From Druceiella hillmani (Eukaryota; Arthropoda; Insecta; Lepidoptera; Hepialidae): 64,000 nucleotides of DNA. The notes under the pieces were generated by a model. It was not told the DNA's origin. It did not search any database and worked only from the letters and a program-made list of their open reading frames with translations. The stretch lies in assembly GCA_039881145.1 (NCBI GenBank), contig JAYKKI010000133.1, positions 1,444,501-1,508,500 of the forward strand. The letters run 5' to 3'. Position numbers and translations under genes: made by a program. Below, piece by piece: positions 1 to 12,617 of the stretch (position 1 is the stretch's first letter; every line of letters begins with the position of its first letter).

Positions 1-2229
1 AAGGAATTCACTTCTTTCAGTTTTCTTATTACTAAGCAATATGTTATTAAAGCATATCTAAATAATCCACCAAATAGTTCATCTTTTCTCAAAGCAATAG
101 CTCTGCGTAATTTTAGATCTATTTTTCTCAAAAGACTGCGTCCTATCATACCCATTTCATTAAAAATATGAATCTATGCCCATAAATTTAACGATCAAAT
201 TCACTATTTTTATTAAGATGGGCATAATTATAATTAGGTACCAGTATACAGTAAATTTCTAGCAAATATTATTCAGCCGTACTTAACGTTATGAAAATTG
301 TACGAATTCCTAATTCTTCGTCCGTGTCCAATAATTCTCGAAATCCCATATATGAGAGTTTGATGACCTCAAATTAGCATTATGTGATAAAAAATATTTA
401 TTCAATCTTGGTCTACGCTGTAGTAGTTCTTGAAGCTATTAAAGCAATAAATCAAAATCTAGTATACGTAGCAAATCGACCACCTTCACCTGTAATGAGA
501 AATTTCAAATATTCATTATTAGAAATTTTACAAATCTAACTATTTCTATGATTACTTTTACCTGTAGGAAATAAAATTGGAAATGTTCCATAAATATATC
601 CAGAACACGTCAATTCAGTAAACGGTACAAAAGTCAATCCAGGTCCAGATGAAACATGAAATCAATCCAAATGTCCAATACATTATTCGCTGTCTTTCTA
701 TTACATTGAAAGACACAACGGTGATCTTTCATTATACTCCAGATTCATAAACATTATATAACAAGAGATTTTGATCAGCATCTCTACCATCTGAATTATT
801 GTAAGATGTTATTTATTACCATCATCTTTACTATCTAAATTAAATTGAAGATATTGTTTTTCTGGATTAAATATAATACGCAGAGAAATAGTTACATTTT
901 GAGGCGAACTTTGTACATAATTTTCATCATTTATAGTTTCACGATACACAAAAATATTATGTTTAAGATATTTCTAAGCAGCCCGAATATTAGTCTAACT
1001 TACCATAAAATCTTTATACCCTTCACGATCATATTTTCTAACAAAAATTTTTTTATATAGGAGGCGAAGCAGTATTTAAATTCGTAACCCCTTTCTGAAA
1101 ATTTGTAATTTGAAAATTCATGAAATAATCAAATTGGTTTCCTTTAAGTTGATAAATTTTAATATTTGAGTATCGTACAATAATTATTATATATTATAAT
1201 TAAAATTTGTTAAAAAATATCTTTTAATTAGCGATAGTTTTTCTACAAATTTTGATTTTTCCAATACATCAGGTTGTAATTCAGGGTTCATATTATTGTC
1301 TATGGAAAAAATATTTAATTAATTTTTTACTCGAAATTTGTAACAAAGTGAACAAAGTCAATCTCCTTCCGAAAATAAACCAATGATGATAGACACTGCA
1401 GAATTTTAATTAATTGTTTTATTGCATAATTAAAATAGTAATAAGAATAGTTGTTTTCCTGTCGTTCCTTTGGATTACGTATCAAAGAATTATATACGAC
1501 TAGTTAAGATACGATTTTACGCCATTTCACCGTATTAACGTAAGTTATAAAATTGGTTAATTAATAATAATAAGTACTAGAATAGCTAATAAACTACTTA
1601 AGTATTTTAAAAATTCAAAAAAGGAGAACATGTCTAATAATAAGTATCAATATTACACTTCATTAATACTCGAATAGTTAATTTTAACGTTAGAGTCTGC
1701 TAAACATATAACTAAATAAATGCACTTAAATTTCTTTAGTTACACACAACTTTAAATATTTCACGAACTTGTATCCGCAGTCGTAATTCAGTTCTCTTTT
1801 TGGTTTACATTCTCTGTAATATATATTAGAAACTTCCCAAAAAATGTACACAAAGTGACAACTAGTAGCGTTTAGAAATGTCAATAATCAACGCAATGAC
1901 AGTTCTTTCTGTAGCACAATGTGCATTCTTATTAATTCCCGCAATATATAATAGACGTCATTAATAATAACACTTCGGTAATATTAAAGTATCAAACATG
2001 GTTTTTTCATAATTGTTTTTTTAAACTGAAAATTTCACTAAAATAATGAGAGAAGATATATTTTTATATGGCTGTAAATAATTGCATTCAATTTCAAATC
2101 TAAATGTGTTATAGCTTTTTCATAAAATGCACCAAATTTACCTAAAGTTTTTTGCGTTGTATAATGACCAATCTAAAGCTTAATGTTTTGCAAGCGGATC
2201 CTTGTATAGAAAAAAGTGTTCATGACATA
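1..2229. other. AT-rich non-coding stretch, nothing recognised
   Basis: No convincing coding region, RNA gene or repeat boundary is visible on either strand. The only open frame over 60 codons (845-1060, +) has a low-complexity I/F/K/N composition typical of AT-rich non-coding DNA. The stretch may hold decayed repeats too old to recognise by eye. Confidence 0.6.
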
Positions 2230-2480
2230 CCCTACACAATGGTGAATACAAAAAAAGTTCACCCCTATTTTACGTGTAAGGCCTTAACAATTTTTGTAAA
2301 AGATTTAAGTCAAGTTTTTAAATGTTATAAATATGTGTAAACTTGTGATATTTCAGCTTTATACGACAAATACTTTGTGAGTAAAATGGCTGGGGTACGG
2401 ACGGACAAATAGACAAACGGATATGGCGAAACTATAAGGGTTTTTAATTTGACTGTGGAACCGTACAAATGATAGTCAAT
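2230..2480 (+). repeat. Lepidopteran-type interspersed repeat, end fragment
   Basis: The stretch ends in a run of GGACGGACAAATAGACAAACGG type, then ATGGCGAAACTATAAGGG at 2,423-2,440 and a decayed 'gactgtggaaccgtac'. From memory, this order (purine-rich GACGGACAGAC run, ATGGCGAAACTATAAGGG, then a 'tacggaaccct' box) is a very common dispersed repeat in moth and butterfly genomes. Related decayed versions occur near 21,185, 24,150, 27,605, 31,620 and 63,085. The boundaries are approximate, and I cannot assign it to a named family. Confidence 0.55.
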
Positions 2481-4202
2481 AGGCGACAACACATATCTTG
2501 TTATATGATATGTTCAAAAAGGAATTATCTGCAAATTTTCACAAAAAATTCCATACAAAATTAAATATATACGGGTAAGATGAAAAAAATTCCGCAAGAC
2601 AATAAAATAAATGATTGTATAAAGTACCATCAATTTATCAATTCAAATTCATTTTCAAATGGACATGCAAATAGTACTGCAAAAATAAATAAGTTTTCCG
2701 GTTTTGAGAAAACTTCCCGCTCAATCTGAAATGTAAATGAGAACTATGCAGATTCTTCAATTTGTCTTCCGGAAGACATAAGCAATTTACATTTCAATTT
2801 CGTCGTTTCCCGAAAGGGGGGAAGAAAATACTAGTATGTTTTAATGTTTACGCGTTTGATGTATTGTCTGGACTGAATTCTCTTGCGTACAATTTTACAA
2901 AATGCTAAATGTTCTATATAGTAATCCTTTGTTCTAAAACATATTTATGAATATGAAAATTCTTGAGATTTCACTAATCTCTATATCAGTTTAAAATATA
3001 TGTCAATCTGTGTCCTCAATTATTTATACACCATAATATAGAACTATATATCAATTGACCAACAAGGTCAATTGATATAAAATATTTTTTCTGATTTTTG
3101 TTGAAAACATGAGGAGAAAATAACGTAAAATATTTTTTATTAGGACATTTACTGCAGAGAAAGAGTTTATTTTTCTACAACAAATATTTTTTTTTTAATA
3201 TTTTCAAAATGAAATTTAAACTTTAATTATAATTAATAGAATGTCAATGATTCAATGGTGCTCGACGCTCTGTGTGTATGCTTTGCAGGAGATTAAACGA
3301 TTGCATTACCGTTAAAATTATGTATATCCAGAGATGAAAATAAGATAATTTTCACTCAAGAACGTACGGAATCTAGCTTGCTACATTAATTTAAAATCCG
3401 ATATATTTTGTTCCCTTTAAACATATATTTCATTAAATATAAGATTGAATTTTTTGTATATAGTTGCTCACATATTAAATACTAACACCCTTCCCGCAAT
3501 TGACCTCTCGTAAACTTCTTCCTTTGTACATTTGCTTGCGGCATTGGTTAGTGAGAAACGGTTTCATTCTAGTCGATATAATGATATTTTCCCTTTTTTC
3601 TAATTTTTCATTTATTTCACATAAAAACACAATAAATAAAATACTTGGGTTTATTTTTAAAATTTTAAGTGACATACCCTATTATTTAATAGTGGTCCCA
3701 ATAACTTATCGTTTATTCTCATTTAACATTAATATGGAAGTTAACAAATTAAATAACAGTCTTTGGAGACGTCTAAAATTGTATAACCGTAAATGTAACG
3801 AGCTTAAAATTTTAAGGTGACTTTTTATATTTTTTATATGTTGTGAAAATTAAAGTTTTATTTAATATTAAAATTTTAATAGGTACCTATTAGATGAGAG
3901 TATGATTCTAAGATTCTATTCCAATATTTACGTGATATAGTCACGTTATTAACGTATTTATTTTTAGCGTATATTCAGGTTTTGCTATGAGTAGTTGTGC
4001 TATAGGAAAAGATCATGAATCCTTTTAGAGACTTGTATAGCGCAAAAAAGACACTGTATCAAGAGATATTACCAAAATTGTCGAATGAATCAATGAACCA
4101 CTCAATTAATACTACTTTACCCTCATGCTAAAAAAATGTCATTACCATTCTCAATGCATTAGAGGAGGACAGTTAAAAATAATATATAAAAATGTTAAAA
4201 AA

Positions 4203-4206
<4 letters not shown>
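2481..4206. other. AT-rich non-coding stretch
   Basis: No gene is recognised. Two open frames on opposite strands overlap at 3,475-3,820 (66 codons minus, 106 codons plus). They share the same DNA, match nothing I know and are I/F/N/L-rich, so I treat both as chance. Confidence 0.55.

Positions 4207-4253
<47 letters not shown>
4207..4253. repeat. (TA)n microsatellite
   Basis: An uninterrupted TA dinucleotide run of about 46 bases. Confidence 0.97.
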
Positions 4254-4256
<3 letters not shown>

Positions 4257-5039
4257 CTCATTTAATGCTTCTTTGAAAAACTTGGACAATAACCCTAGGA
4301 AACATTGCTATTTTCCAGAGGTAAAAACGAGGCTGATAAATTGTTTATGATTCTTGGAAAAATTCATTCTAGTTAGAAAAATCCAAACAGAAGGTCTCCG
4401 ATAAAACAGGCGAAGATTTCGATATGCTTAAAGGTAAGAATTGATGGTACAAAATATGTTAGCTTAGAATTTAACCGGAATAGAAGGGTTATCCCGGATA
4501 ATCACTCCACTAAAAAAAATTATGAACGATACAGATCTATGTAGTGAAAATGTGTTCGAGGAAATGAATTTTTCATAGAGAATAAATCAGTCGCTTTTGT
4601 ATTTCCTATGCATTAAGAAAGTAAGAATTACCAAAAACATTTAACAAAATATTTATTTATATTAAATTACTATAAGAATTTTGGACCTGTCCTTTCCTTT
4701 TATGAAATAAGCTGTTATATTTAGTTAATGCTACAGTTAGTGCTATATATTCAGTAAATGTCAGTTAAAAATTATTTAATCTTATTTCCAATTGTGATAT
4801 CTGGCACTAAACCTAAGTCCAAGTGCGTATTATAAAAATCTACAAATTCATGGTCACCGGTAAAATCATTAAATAAACATTATTTAAATTTATTGTAATT
4901 TTTTTATAAAATAGTTTAAATAAAGTACTAAATTATATTTATATAGGTTTTGTTATAAAAGCAATTATGGTTTTAACAAGGATTTCGCCAAATTCTCGTA
5001 AACGTTATTCTTTATTTACCGGTGTCAAGTTTAGAATGT
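4254..5039. other. AT-rich non-coding stretch
   Basis: I see no gene, RNA or clear repeat structure here. Confidence 0.5.
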
Positions 5040-5375
5040 CTTAGTATTATAGAACCCGCATTACGCAATAACGAACATGTCTAAATACTTATCTCAAAAC
5101 GCCACCAAACCACCCAACACCGATTCAGCTTAACATTTTGCAGAATATCACTTCCCACGAGAGCAGCGTCACATGTGCTGTTGGTTATTTTCTATTTGGC
5201 TGGATTCCAACGGACGAACGTTCAATATATCCAGTTTGACCCCATCTCCTTTAACGCCCAAGTACGAGGCGAGGAAAGCGTGGGGCTAAAGGCGAAGCGA
5301 ATAAATGCAAGTGGGTCGATTTGTTTACGATTGTCGTTATTTCATAACGGTGGGCGCCATTCGGGTTAAACGCTT
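5040..5375. other. GC-richer island, possible conserved non-coding element or 5' exon
   Basis: This block of about 330 bp is clearly richer in G+C and CpG than its surroundings. It contains a palindromic E-box CACATGTG (5,170-5,177) and a forkhead-type TTGTTTAC (5,321-5,328). An open frame of 64 codons (5,175-5,369, +) starts with a hydrophobic stretch but has no domain I recognise. The island could be a regulatory element, a first exon or an old repeat. The composition is seen directly; the regulatory reading is inference. Confidence 0.35.
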
Positions 5376-5877
5376 ATTTAATACGCAGTAAATTCAGAAG
5401 TTTACGTATATAAGCTTGATAATATATATTCAGACTAACAGTTCAATATACATAATATTCGAATAGTGATTTAAAGTTTATGGAAATTAAACCGAGTAAA
5501 ATTATAAGAGTTACCATTACGTACATAGTTACCTACATCTGTAAATGTCAATATTTTTTTTCATATTTATCTCTAGTAATTTACAGACTAATATTAAAAT
5601 ATGTAGAGTATGAAATAATATATAAGCAATAAAAACCTTTCTAACTTATTGAGGTTGAAATGCGTATGAATTTATATTTATAGTAAACTTTATTAATAAT
5701 TTTGAAAAATAACTTAAAAATTACCCTTTTGTGATTGGTGAACAGATGGGTTGAAGTAAAAAACCGTCCAAGTGCAGGTCTGGTTCGCACATCGGGTTTC
5801 CGCCCTTTATCGAAAATACATTATCATACGAACGATTATTACGATATTACGATACTAATACAAACTTTTCAACACAA
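5376..5877. other. AT-rich non-coding stretch
   Basis: Nothing recognised. A small GC-richer patch at about 5,750-5,815 has no identified function. Confidence 0.5.
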
Positions 5878-5903
5878 TGTATATATATACATACATATAC
5901 ATG

Positions 5904-5935
<32 letters not shown>

Positions 5936-5936
5936 T

Positions 5937-6015
<79 letters not shown>
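5878..6015. repeat. Interrupted (TA)n microsatellite
   Basis: About 138 bases of TA repeats interrupted by TG and AC steps. The Ile-Tyr-rich open frames on both strands (5,735-6,077) are translations of this repeat and are not genes. Confidence 0.97.
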
Positions 6016-6299
6016 CCATAAGCTTCCAAAAATCTTGTCATTTTCTTAACTTTAGTTAAAATAGTTTTGAAGATCAAGGAGATGGCCTATTTTTTTACAT
6101 ATTTTTCATTACATTTCTAAATATGTACTTCCTAAAAATATGTAAAAAATATATCTAAGACCCTTATTACTAGACAACATAACGATATCCCCCCCGATAC
6201 CTGGAATTCAAAAAAGTAAATTTCGGGTACTTAATTGGCTCAAAATTTCCATACACACTTTTTTCATTGTTAGCTGTTGAGACGTGTTGGTTAATATGC

Positions 6300-7132
6300 T
6301 TTATTGTTGCAACGAACTAAATAATCTGGCCGAAATATATTGGATCGATATATTGGAACGAAGTTCCTTACGGCAGGCTTGGAGGAGATAGGGATTTTGC
6401 TGCGCGACCGAACTGAAAAAAATGTGATAGTAAAACCGTAAGAAAAAGTCCGTGGAAAAAGTCCGTGGAATAAAACCGTTAAATGAGACGTGTGCAGGCG
6501 CGATAGTCGTATACACAAGCGAATAGTGTGTAATACCTTTCTCTTTCTCCCTCTTTCTTTTCGTTCTCTCATCCCTTCTCTCTCTATTACCACTCCACCC
6601 CGCCAATGCATAGTATATACTCATGAATTCATGGACAAGCACGTGGCGAATACTCACATTATAGATACATTTTACTCGTGAGTAGCCACGTTTATTTTCA
6701 TATAATTTCAAATCGTCAAAACAATAATAAATATAGTAACAATGGCAAGTGAACTAACAAGTGACTTGAATGCAATTGATAGTGATAATAGTGGGAAATT
6801 ATTTTGTAATTATTTCTATTTCTATGTAATTTTATGTTGTCAAACAAAAATAAAGAGACATATTTTGTTATTTTAGTTGATAATTTGAATTACGATTTTT
6901 TTTTATTTTACGTAATTTATTATTTTACGTAATTTATTATTTCCTAAAATACTGAATTTCCTAAATACTTTCCTGTACTTAAATAAAAACTAATCAGCAA
7001 AATTTAAGAGAAAAATCAAGAGAACCTATATAAAATTGAGCACGATTTTTTTTTTGCAAATTGTGTCGATTCTACATTAGCCGAAGGAACTTCGTTCCTA
7101 CCTGGTGTCCCACGACACCACATCTTTTTTAT
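6300..7132. mobile_element. Deleted DNA-transposon remnant with inverted repeats
   Basis: GGAACGAAGTTCCTTACGGC at 6,355-6,374 recurs inverted at 7,080-7,098, where the reverse complement begins GGAACGAAGTTCCTTCGGC. The right flank adds a short palindrome, TGGTGTC-CCAC-GACACCA (about 7,103-7,120). The left flank has a doubled ATATATTGG. Between them lie a pyrimidine-rich tract, an imperfect hairpin (about 6,640-6,690) and a short open frame at 6,742 that may be the first residues of a lost transposase. I infer a non-autonomous deletion derivative. No superfamily is assigned and target duplications were not resolved. Confidence 0.5.
6742..6876 (+). pseudogene. Short 44-codon frame inside the DNA-transposon remnant
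   Basis: The frame starts with ATG after an A-rich leader and opens with an acidic, Ser/Thr/Asp-rich stretch (MASELTSDLNAIDSDNSGK). It then turns into Phe/Tyr/Cys-rich sequence and stops. An AATAAAG string overlaps its 3' end. The change in composition around codon 20 fits an internal deletion joining a transposase N-terminus to unrelated sequence. No domain is recognisable, so the coding claim is weak and no function is proposed. Confidence 0.25.
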
Positions 7133-8440
<1,308 letters not shown>

Positions 8441-8804
8441 AAGACATAAAGATCATTTGTATTTTTAAAAAATAGTAGAAGTCAATAAAAGCTTATTTAA
8501 TATAAGCGGTAAAAAACATTCATTCGGTTAAATAAAAATGTATGATTTAGGCCCCTAAAATTCGTGGTAAAAAGTTGTTTGAAATAGCATTATTTAAGAT
8601 ATAGATTGAAATTGCTATTAACCTTTAAAAATCAATCCTTTATTGAATTTTGTTAACTTATTAAATATATTAATGATCTTCTTTAGACACTAAGTTGTTT
8701 ACTTATATATCAACTATGGGGATAAACAGATACGAATCGTAGTGTGCCTTCCAAATATTAGGTTAACTTGTATCTTAATTTTACCACATCAAAATAATAT
8801 TCTA

Positions 8805-9365
8805 TGTATATATATCTTTAATTTTATATAAATATTTGTATAATTAATTAAATACTGAGCAATTTTAAGATACGTTCAATAATTTTTTTTTAATTAAATT
8901 TTTTGTTTGCTTACCAACATTATATGTTTTATATATGTAATGTTGGTAAATAAACAACAAATATTTTAAATCATTGAAGTCAATCATCCATTTAAAAATT
9001 CTTTATAATAATTATCGGTAAATGAATGGAACGAAATAATGATATAGATTTAAAAAAATAAAATTTAATATCAAATTGGTTTCAAAAGACTAATGGTTGA
9101 ATATTATTCATAAAATTGACTGCTTTTATTGGAATCATTATTCCAATACAATTTGCATAATCTTGAATCTTATATAAATATTTCTTATATGAATCGTATA
9201 TAAGATTTTAAATATATCTATCTTAATTCTATATAAATATCTGTATAATACATTTAATTGTAATATAAACATGTAATATTGATGAACAAGCAATAAATAT
9301 TTCAAATTATTGAAATTAGCTTTTTATTCAAAATACACTATAATAACTATCAATAATAGAATTAA
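8805..9365. repeat. Diverged local tandem duplication
   Basis: Sequence at about 8,805-9,050 recurs in diverged form at about 9,210-9,365. Paired landmarks are 'tatataaatatttgtataat' (8,826) with 'atataaatatctgtataat' (9,231), and 'atgtaatgttggtaaa' (8,935) with 'atgtaatattgatgaa' (9,271). The offsets differ (405 and 336), so indels have accumulated. The first copy has a 12-bp hairpin, TTACCAACATTA at 8,911-8,922 and its complement at 8,938-8,949. Confidence 0.55.
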
Positions 9366-10165
9366 AAATAATAATAATCATAATTATAATTGAGAAAGAA
9401 AATAAAATGTAATTTTAATGCTTTCAAGCGATTAATGGTCGTGTAGTATCCGTTTAACTGATTGCTTGTATTGGAATAATGAGCTAGCGGATATGTTTAG
9501 GGAATGGAACATTCTGTCACGATAATGACAAAGCCTGCGTAGTGGTGCACGGGCACAGGCATAGGAACGAGCGGTAGGTAGGTAGAAACGTGCGGAGCTA
9601 CGGATCAATCTCCCTGGCACACGAAAGTGCAACTTATTTATTGTATCGACTATCATATTATCCGACATTATAGATATTATAAAGTACAACTGCGCCGCGT
9701 TCAATACGCTTTTCATGGAAAGTACAATATTTGAATGCGTACAATTCATTACAATAATCTTTTACAATAGTTCTAGAAGCCATATTGAAATGTAAATACA
9801 AATCGTTTTTGCATTCTTTCAATCATATCAGAGTATGTAACCTAGTAGGAATTCCAAACTGCACCAGCATACGCAAGTTGAGATTGCACAAGAGTTATGT
9901 AGAGGATTCGATACGTTCTCATTTGCTTAAAGGGTTTTGTAGTTCTTATGACAAACTCTGGCAAAATATAAGATCACAGGGTAATCTACTTAACATAAGT
10001 ATCAAAATGTAAGTTATGATCACACATCACTCCAAGATTACGTATGCAATTAACAGACTCCAAAGTATGACAACCTGTGTCACAGATGTGAAAATAGATA
10101 GTCATCTTTTTAGGAAAAGGGATGGATTGAATCTTACTGTTATTTAATTATATCTTGTTTAGTCT
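9366..10165 (-). pseudogene. Outer LINE fossil, 3' part (RT C-terminal region)
   Basis: This is the 3' half of a decayed non-LTR retrotransposon interrupted by the inner LINE. Downstream of the interruption the minus strand reads NCIRNLGVMCDHNLHFDTYV, then LVQSQLAYAGAVWNSY and MIERMQKRFVFTFQYG. It ends with INKLHFRVPGRLIRSS and NISASSLFQYKQSVK (9,432-9,650). The order matches what usually follows the RT domain in Jockey/I/CR1-type ORF2: RDLGV-D, L-S-LEYA-VWNPY, IERVQ-RF, FRVP-R. Stops and frameshifts occur throughout. The element runs into an AAT/TAA-rich tail near 9,366-9,385. It is non-functional. Confidence 0.75.
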
Positions 10166-10394
10166 GCAATATAATAATAATAATATCATTTATTTGTGGA
10201 TATAAAATACCATAGGTAAAATAATAAACATGTACAAACATTTTCTTATTGTTAATGACAAAATTAAAAGTTAAGTTGCACGCCTTAAACTAAAATTTTT
10301 CAATATTTTATCCACAAAAAGGTTACTAGCTCGGCTTATGATAAATATAAATATAATTTAGATGAAATCATTTTGAAAAGCCGATATTTTCCGC

Positions 10395-10916
10395 CTAATC
10401 CGTTTGCATTTGCTGGGTCAAAAGCCACTTACGGATTGACCTTTTAAAACTAGAGAAAAAAAAGAGGTGATCCCAAATTTTGGCTGCGGCAAATTTGAAA
10501 CTACCCCGATAACCGGTTGGGCGATGTTCCGGGATTAAGAGAAGTCGCGAGTCTCTAGCGCGCGTCACGTGGCGATGAGCACTGCCGGACCAGTTTAATA
10601 TATCGTAAAGATATTTCGGCTCCTTTGCTGTGAAAAGTCTATGCAAAAAACAGAGAGTGTGGCGACGATTGTGCCTTCGGAGCATACCATGCTCATTTAA
10701 ATACGATGATACACAGGATCGCCATGGAATGCCGGAACAAAAACGCGTGCATGCATTTTGAATTCTTTGGATTGAATTGGCTGTTTTTGAATGTAAAAGC
10801 AGGCCGTATACGTTATCACCATAATCGAGTACAGGAATAATGAGGCTTTCAATTAAAATTTTCGTAACGGGAACAGAGAGATAAGGACGGTACCTACATA
10901 GCGTTTTGAGACGCAT
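10395..10916 (-). pseudogene. Inner LINE ORF2, C-terminal segment
   Basis: This intact 173-codon segment begins inside the ORF, since the match continues upstream as NLGIIMDTAEIS at about 10,960-10,990. Seen in order: VPVTKILIESLIIPVLDYGD near residues 16-33, SIQRIQNACTRF near 48-59, a basic RRHNRRHTLCFLHRLF stretch near 79-94, and SFKFAAAKIWD near 138-148. These are the usual post-RT landmarks in CR1/L2-like elements: LDYGD-VY, IQ-IQN-C-RF, and SF--A---WN. The role of this region in retrotransposition is not well defined. The segment ends with a normal stop codon that I take as the true C-terminus. Confidence 0.8.
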
Positions 10917-11866
10917 AAAGTAACATTTAATTTTTGTGGTTATGTGTTCATGAAATCTCAGCTGTGTCCATTATAATGCCTAGATTTTTGGCGTGATCCA
11001 CCATAGGAATTGACTACCCGTTTATGGCGAGCTTCAGTCTTCCTTATCTTGCTACCTGAGCCCTACTTCCAGTAATTAAAAAACAGGATTTGGAAGGGTT
11101 TAACAATAAGGCATATTTACACGACCAATTCCAGATCTTCATTAATTTTTTTGCAAACTCTGTCTTCATCTTCCACACGAAAAGATTTATACAGCTGCGT
11201 ATCATCAGCATAAAAATAAGTTTTTACGTATTCTAAATTGCTCGAAATATCTAAAGTGTACAGGGTGAAAAGGAGCGGCCTTAGGATTGACCCTTGCGGT
11301 ACACCTCTAGAAATCGCATGAACTTTCGAATTAAGAGTTTGACTACCATTGAATACTTTGACATACTGACACCTTCGCTTAAAACAGTTCTTAAATCATT
11401 TACAAGCGCATTCCGATAACCCGTAATATTGTAATTTAGCCATTAAAATTGGCAAATTTAGGCAATAAAAAGCACGTGAATAATTCAAAAGAACGACAGC
11501 GGTAACCTCCCCTTTATCAGCTGAGGATAGAATATCATGAGTAATGGATAGAAGTGCTGTGGATGTATTGTGTTAACCACGGAAACCTCATTAGATAAGG
11601 GGGGAGCGCTTTGATGGATTTTAAGAATCTTTTAAGCTGATAGCAGACAATTTTTCTACGATTTAAGACATTAGCGGTAGAATAATTATGGGGCGCAGAT
11701 CGCTTAATGATTGAAGGCTACTTTTCTTGCCTATTGGGATAACAACTACTTTTTTCCATATCTCCGGATAGATAGAAGAGGTGAGCGACAGATTTACAAT
11801 TTTGGTAATCAAGGTAAGGGTGTACTGTAATGTAAGTTTCAGCATCTGTGCAGAGATATCATCCAC
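10917..11866 (-). pseudogene. Inner LINE reverse transcriptase domain, broken
   Basis: Reverse transcriptase of the inner LINE, which in intact relatives copies element RNA at a nicked chromosomal target. Minus-strand landmarks in order are VDDISAQMLKLTLQYT and IWKKVVVIPIGKKSS (11,663-11,866), motif-A-like LLNYSRAFYCLN (about 11,470-11,505), RGVPQGSIL (about 11,285-11,312) and the catalytic FYADD box (11,201-11,215). The two Asp of YADD and the PQGS loop are kept. The motif-A Asp appears replaced by Asn or Tyr. Stops or frameshifts separate the blocks, for example just after 11,663 and near 11,110-11,150, so no full-length product is possible. Confidence 0.82.
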
Positions 11867-11884
11867 ACCAACAGCTTCGGATTT

Positions 11885-12600
11885 TTAAAAATACACGATC
11901 TTCGTCACAATATCTTCACTCACCTTCTGAAAGGGAATTTTTGTCTCAGCAAAACGATGGGTATTATAAAAAGAAATAAGATCAGCGTCCGCACTATCGG
12001 CGCAAGGTAGCGTTGCAAAGTGATCGATGATCTGATCTGGGTCGTAGAGATGGTGTGGCAGGTTATTTTCTCTCCTTTTACTGTATACGTAAATTGTTTG
12101 CAAGCCTCTCCACAGATGTTTCTATCTCCACGATGCATGTTTAGGTAAAAAGTAAAATATGCTGTTCTCTCTTGTCTCAACGCTGAGGTAACTAGATTTC
12201 TCCGCGATTTATATTAATATAAATGTGTATTTTTCTTTGATTTAATAGCTTTAGAGCTGGCTCGATCACGCAGATGCATCATGAGACGGATCGTGTCCGT
12301 TATCCATGGTTTAAATGGATGGATGCGCATTGTTAGCTCCCTCACTGGTGTATAGGCGTCAAAAATCGTCAAAACGCTAGTATTAAAATTATTAACTATT
12401 TTGTCGATATCCTCGCCCACTGCAACCTTGTCCCACCAAAATTTGTAACCGTTAAAACAAACAACTCCATATCCATTGTATTAAGACAACAGGAACGGAA
12501 TATGCAATCAGGTATTGGAGGTTTTATGATATTGAGTTTACCAACCAAGAGAGCGTGGTCACTTAAATCTTGATTATGATGAATCAGTATATTCACGTCA
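11885..12600 (-). pseudogene. Inner LINE endonuclease tail and linker, broken
   Basis: The 5' part still present encodes the last bit of an APE-type endonuclease. The read starts VNILIHHNQDLSDHALLVGK, whose SDH is the conserved C-terminal Ser-Asp-His motif of these nucleases (about 12,545-12,598). A linker follows with FDAYTPVRELTMR (near 12,325-12,365) and KPWITDTIRLMMHLRDRASS (near 12,250-12,310). It then reads FYLNMHRGDRN and DPDQIIDHFATLPCADSADA (11,900-12,150). The catalytic front of the endonuclease is missing through 5' truncation. Three or more frame breaks separate the pieces. Confidence 0.75.
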
Positions 12601-12617
12601 ATATCACATGGACTGCA

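Larger units (their letters stand above)
10171..12613 (-). mobile_element. Inner 5'-truncated non-LTR retrotransposon (CR1/L2/Jockey group)
   Basis: A minus-strand LINE of about 2.44 kb, truncated at its 5' end within the endonuclease. It runs through the linker, reverse transcriptase and C-terminal region, then about 220 bp of 3' UTR ending in an (ATT)n tail at 10,171-10,183. The short-repeat tail rather than poly(A), and the C-terminal LI-PVLDYGD-VY motif, favour the CR1/L2/Daphne side of the Jockey superfamily; the clade is inferred. CTGCA occurs at both junctions (10,164-10,168 and 12,613-12,617) and may be a target-site duplication. Few disabling changes are visible compared with the host element, so this insertion is younger. 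Confidence 0.8.

Noticed and set aside
3475..3820. Overlapping 106-codon (+) and 66-codon (-) frames
   Set aside because: They share the same DNA on opposite strands, have low-complexity composition and match no motif.
5735..6077. Tyr/Ile-rich open frames on both strands (also near 23,500, 24,600, 36,700, 44,100 and 46,100)
   Set aside because: They are direct translations of (TA)n repeats and carry no coding information.
6291..6711. Minus-strand frames of 106 and 136 codons
   Set aside because: They run through a pyrimidine-rich tract and the inverted repeat of the transposon remnant, in two overlapping frames without domains.
9785..10012. A 75-codon plus-strand frame
   Set aside because: It lies antisense to the C-terminal part of the outer LINE, whose minus-strand motifs are convincing.
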